This document shows positions 5,920-6,321 of a stretch of DNA of 6,321 nt, piece by piece (the first letter of the stretch is position 1; each line of letters opens with the position of its first letter). Position numbers and translations under genes: made by a program. This DNA is from Planctomycetota bacterium (lineage in GTDB: Bacteria > Planctomycetota > Planctomycetia > Isosphaerales > Isosphaeraceae). The notes under the pieces were generated by a model. That model was not told the origin of the DNA. It searched no databases and saw only the letters and a list, made by a program, of their open reading frames with translations. The stretch covers positions 1 to 6,321 of the forward strand of contig JAJYDH010000381.1 in assembly GCA_021777685.1 (NCBI GenBank), written 5' to 3'.

Positions 5920-6321
5920 TCAGTGACCCTCCAGCGCCGGGCCCTGGTGCCCGTGGTCCGACGTCACGTGCACCAGTTCCTTCATCTCGGAGACCGCGAT
6001 CGCCGGCAGGAACCGGACGAACAGGAAGATGAACGTGAGGAACAGGCCGATGGTCCCGATGTAGGTCGCCCAGTCCCAGACGGTCGGGTAGTACATGCCC
6101 CAGGCCCCCGGGACGAAGTCGCGGTGCAGGCTCATCACGACGATGACGAACCGCTCCAGCCACATCCCGACATTGACGACGATTGAGATGGCAAACAGCG
6201 CCGGGATGTTGAGGCGCACTTTCCGAATCCACAGAAGCTGCGGGATGGCGATGTTACAGGAGATGAGCATGATGTAGGACCACCAGTAAGGACCGGTCAT
6301 GCGGTTCCAGTACATGAACTT
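5920..6321 (-). CDS. actC: Alternative complex III subunit ActC (NrfD-like), C-terminal 133 residues
   Basis: ActC is the NrfD/PsrC-type membrane subunit of ACIII that is thought to hold the quinol-binding site. Only the 3' part is present; the frame is open through position 6321, so the Met codon at 6315 is internal. The 133 visible residues contain the last three membrane helices (about 12-32, 39-63 and 82-108). The segment NVGMWLERFVIVVMSLHRDF (50-69) is a hallmark of ActC, followed by PGAWGMYYPTVWDW. The C-terminal tail is hydrophilic and contains several histidines (HVTSDHGHQG, 118-127). The stop is 2 nt before actD. Full-length ActC usually has roughly 450-500 residues, so about 70% of the gene lies outside the window. 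Confidence 0.95.
   Translation of the reverse strand, partial: KFMYWNRMTGPYWWSYIMLISCNIAIPQLLWIRKVRLNIPALFAISIVVNVGMWLERFVIVVMSLHRDFVPGAWGMYYPTVWDWATYIGTIGLFLTFIFLFVRFLPAIAVSEMKELVHVTSDHGHQGPALEGH
5927..5932 (-). promoter_or_regulatory. Ribosome binding site deciding the actD start
   Basis: The minus strand reads GGAGGG, 9 nt before the ATG at 5917 and inside the last codons of actC. It supports the 186-residue ActD and argues against the longer open frame reaching 6232. Confidence 0.7.

Noticed and set aside
5918..6232. N-terminal extension of actD by 105 codons in the same open frame
   Set aside because: The extension overlaps actC in another frame, resembles no DUF3341 sequence, and the ATG at 5917 has a good ribosome binding site and gives the standard family length.
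1..6321. Search for RNA genes, CRISPR arrays, insertion sequences, attachment sites and internal promoters
   Set aside because: Coding sequence fills the window, with gaps of at most 23 nt. I saw no tRNA-like sequence, spaced direct repeats, transposase motifs or convincing promoter elements.

Overview
The window is a 6.3 kb piece of one long respiratory operon. Every gene lies on the minus strand, so it reads from the right end (6321) to the left end (1). In transcription order the genes are: the 3' end of actC, then actD, actE and actF (subunits of alternative complex III, ACIII), a conserved single-helix membrane protein of unknown function, a SCO-type copper chaperone, coxB (cytochrome c oxidase subunit II carrying a C-terminal cytochrome c domain), and the 5' part of coxA (oxidase subunit I). 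Both ends are cut inside genes. actA and actB are expected beyond 6321, and the rest of coxA and probably coxC/coxD beyond position 1.

The layout is very tight. Junctions are 4-nt overlaps (actE/actF, coxB/coxA), gaps of 1 to 2 nt (actC/actD, actF/hypothetical, sco/coxB) or a gap of 10 nt (actD/actE). The largest possible gap is 23 nt, between the hypothetical gene and sco if sco starts at its better-supported ATG. There is no non-coding stretch near 300 bases, and I see no internal promoter, terminator, RNA gene, repeat array or mobile element. The long plus-strand reading frames are high-GC shadows of these genes.

Functionally, ACIII takes electrons from membrane quinol and passes them through its c-type cytochromes, including the lipoprotein ActE encoded here. 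The cytochrome c domain of CoxB and its CuA centre then carry them to the haem-copper site in CoxA, where O2 is reduced to water. SCO would help load copper into the CuA site. CoxA keeps the D-channel residues but has the YSHP motif in place of the usual Glu-containing helix-VI motif, which marks it as an A2-type oxidase, as in other caa3 enzymes.

The organism is a high-GC bacterium. The actCDEF-sco-coxBA arrangement, the ActE sequence style and the extra single-helix protein recall Planctomycetota (possibly Isosphaeraceae or relatives), with Acidobacteriota as an alternative. This placement comes from recall of family sequences, not from a search. The system itself is known. The least understood part is the 153-residue protein between actF and sco.
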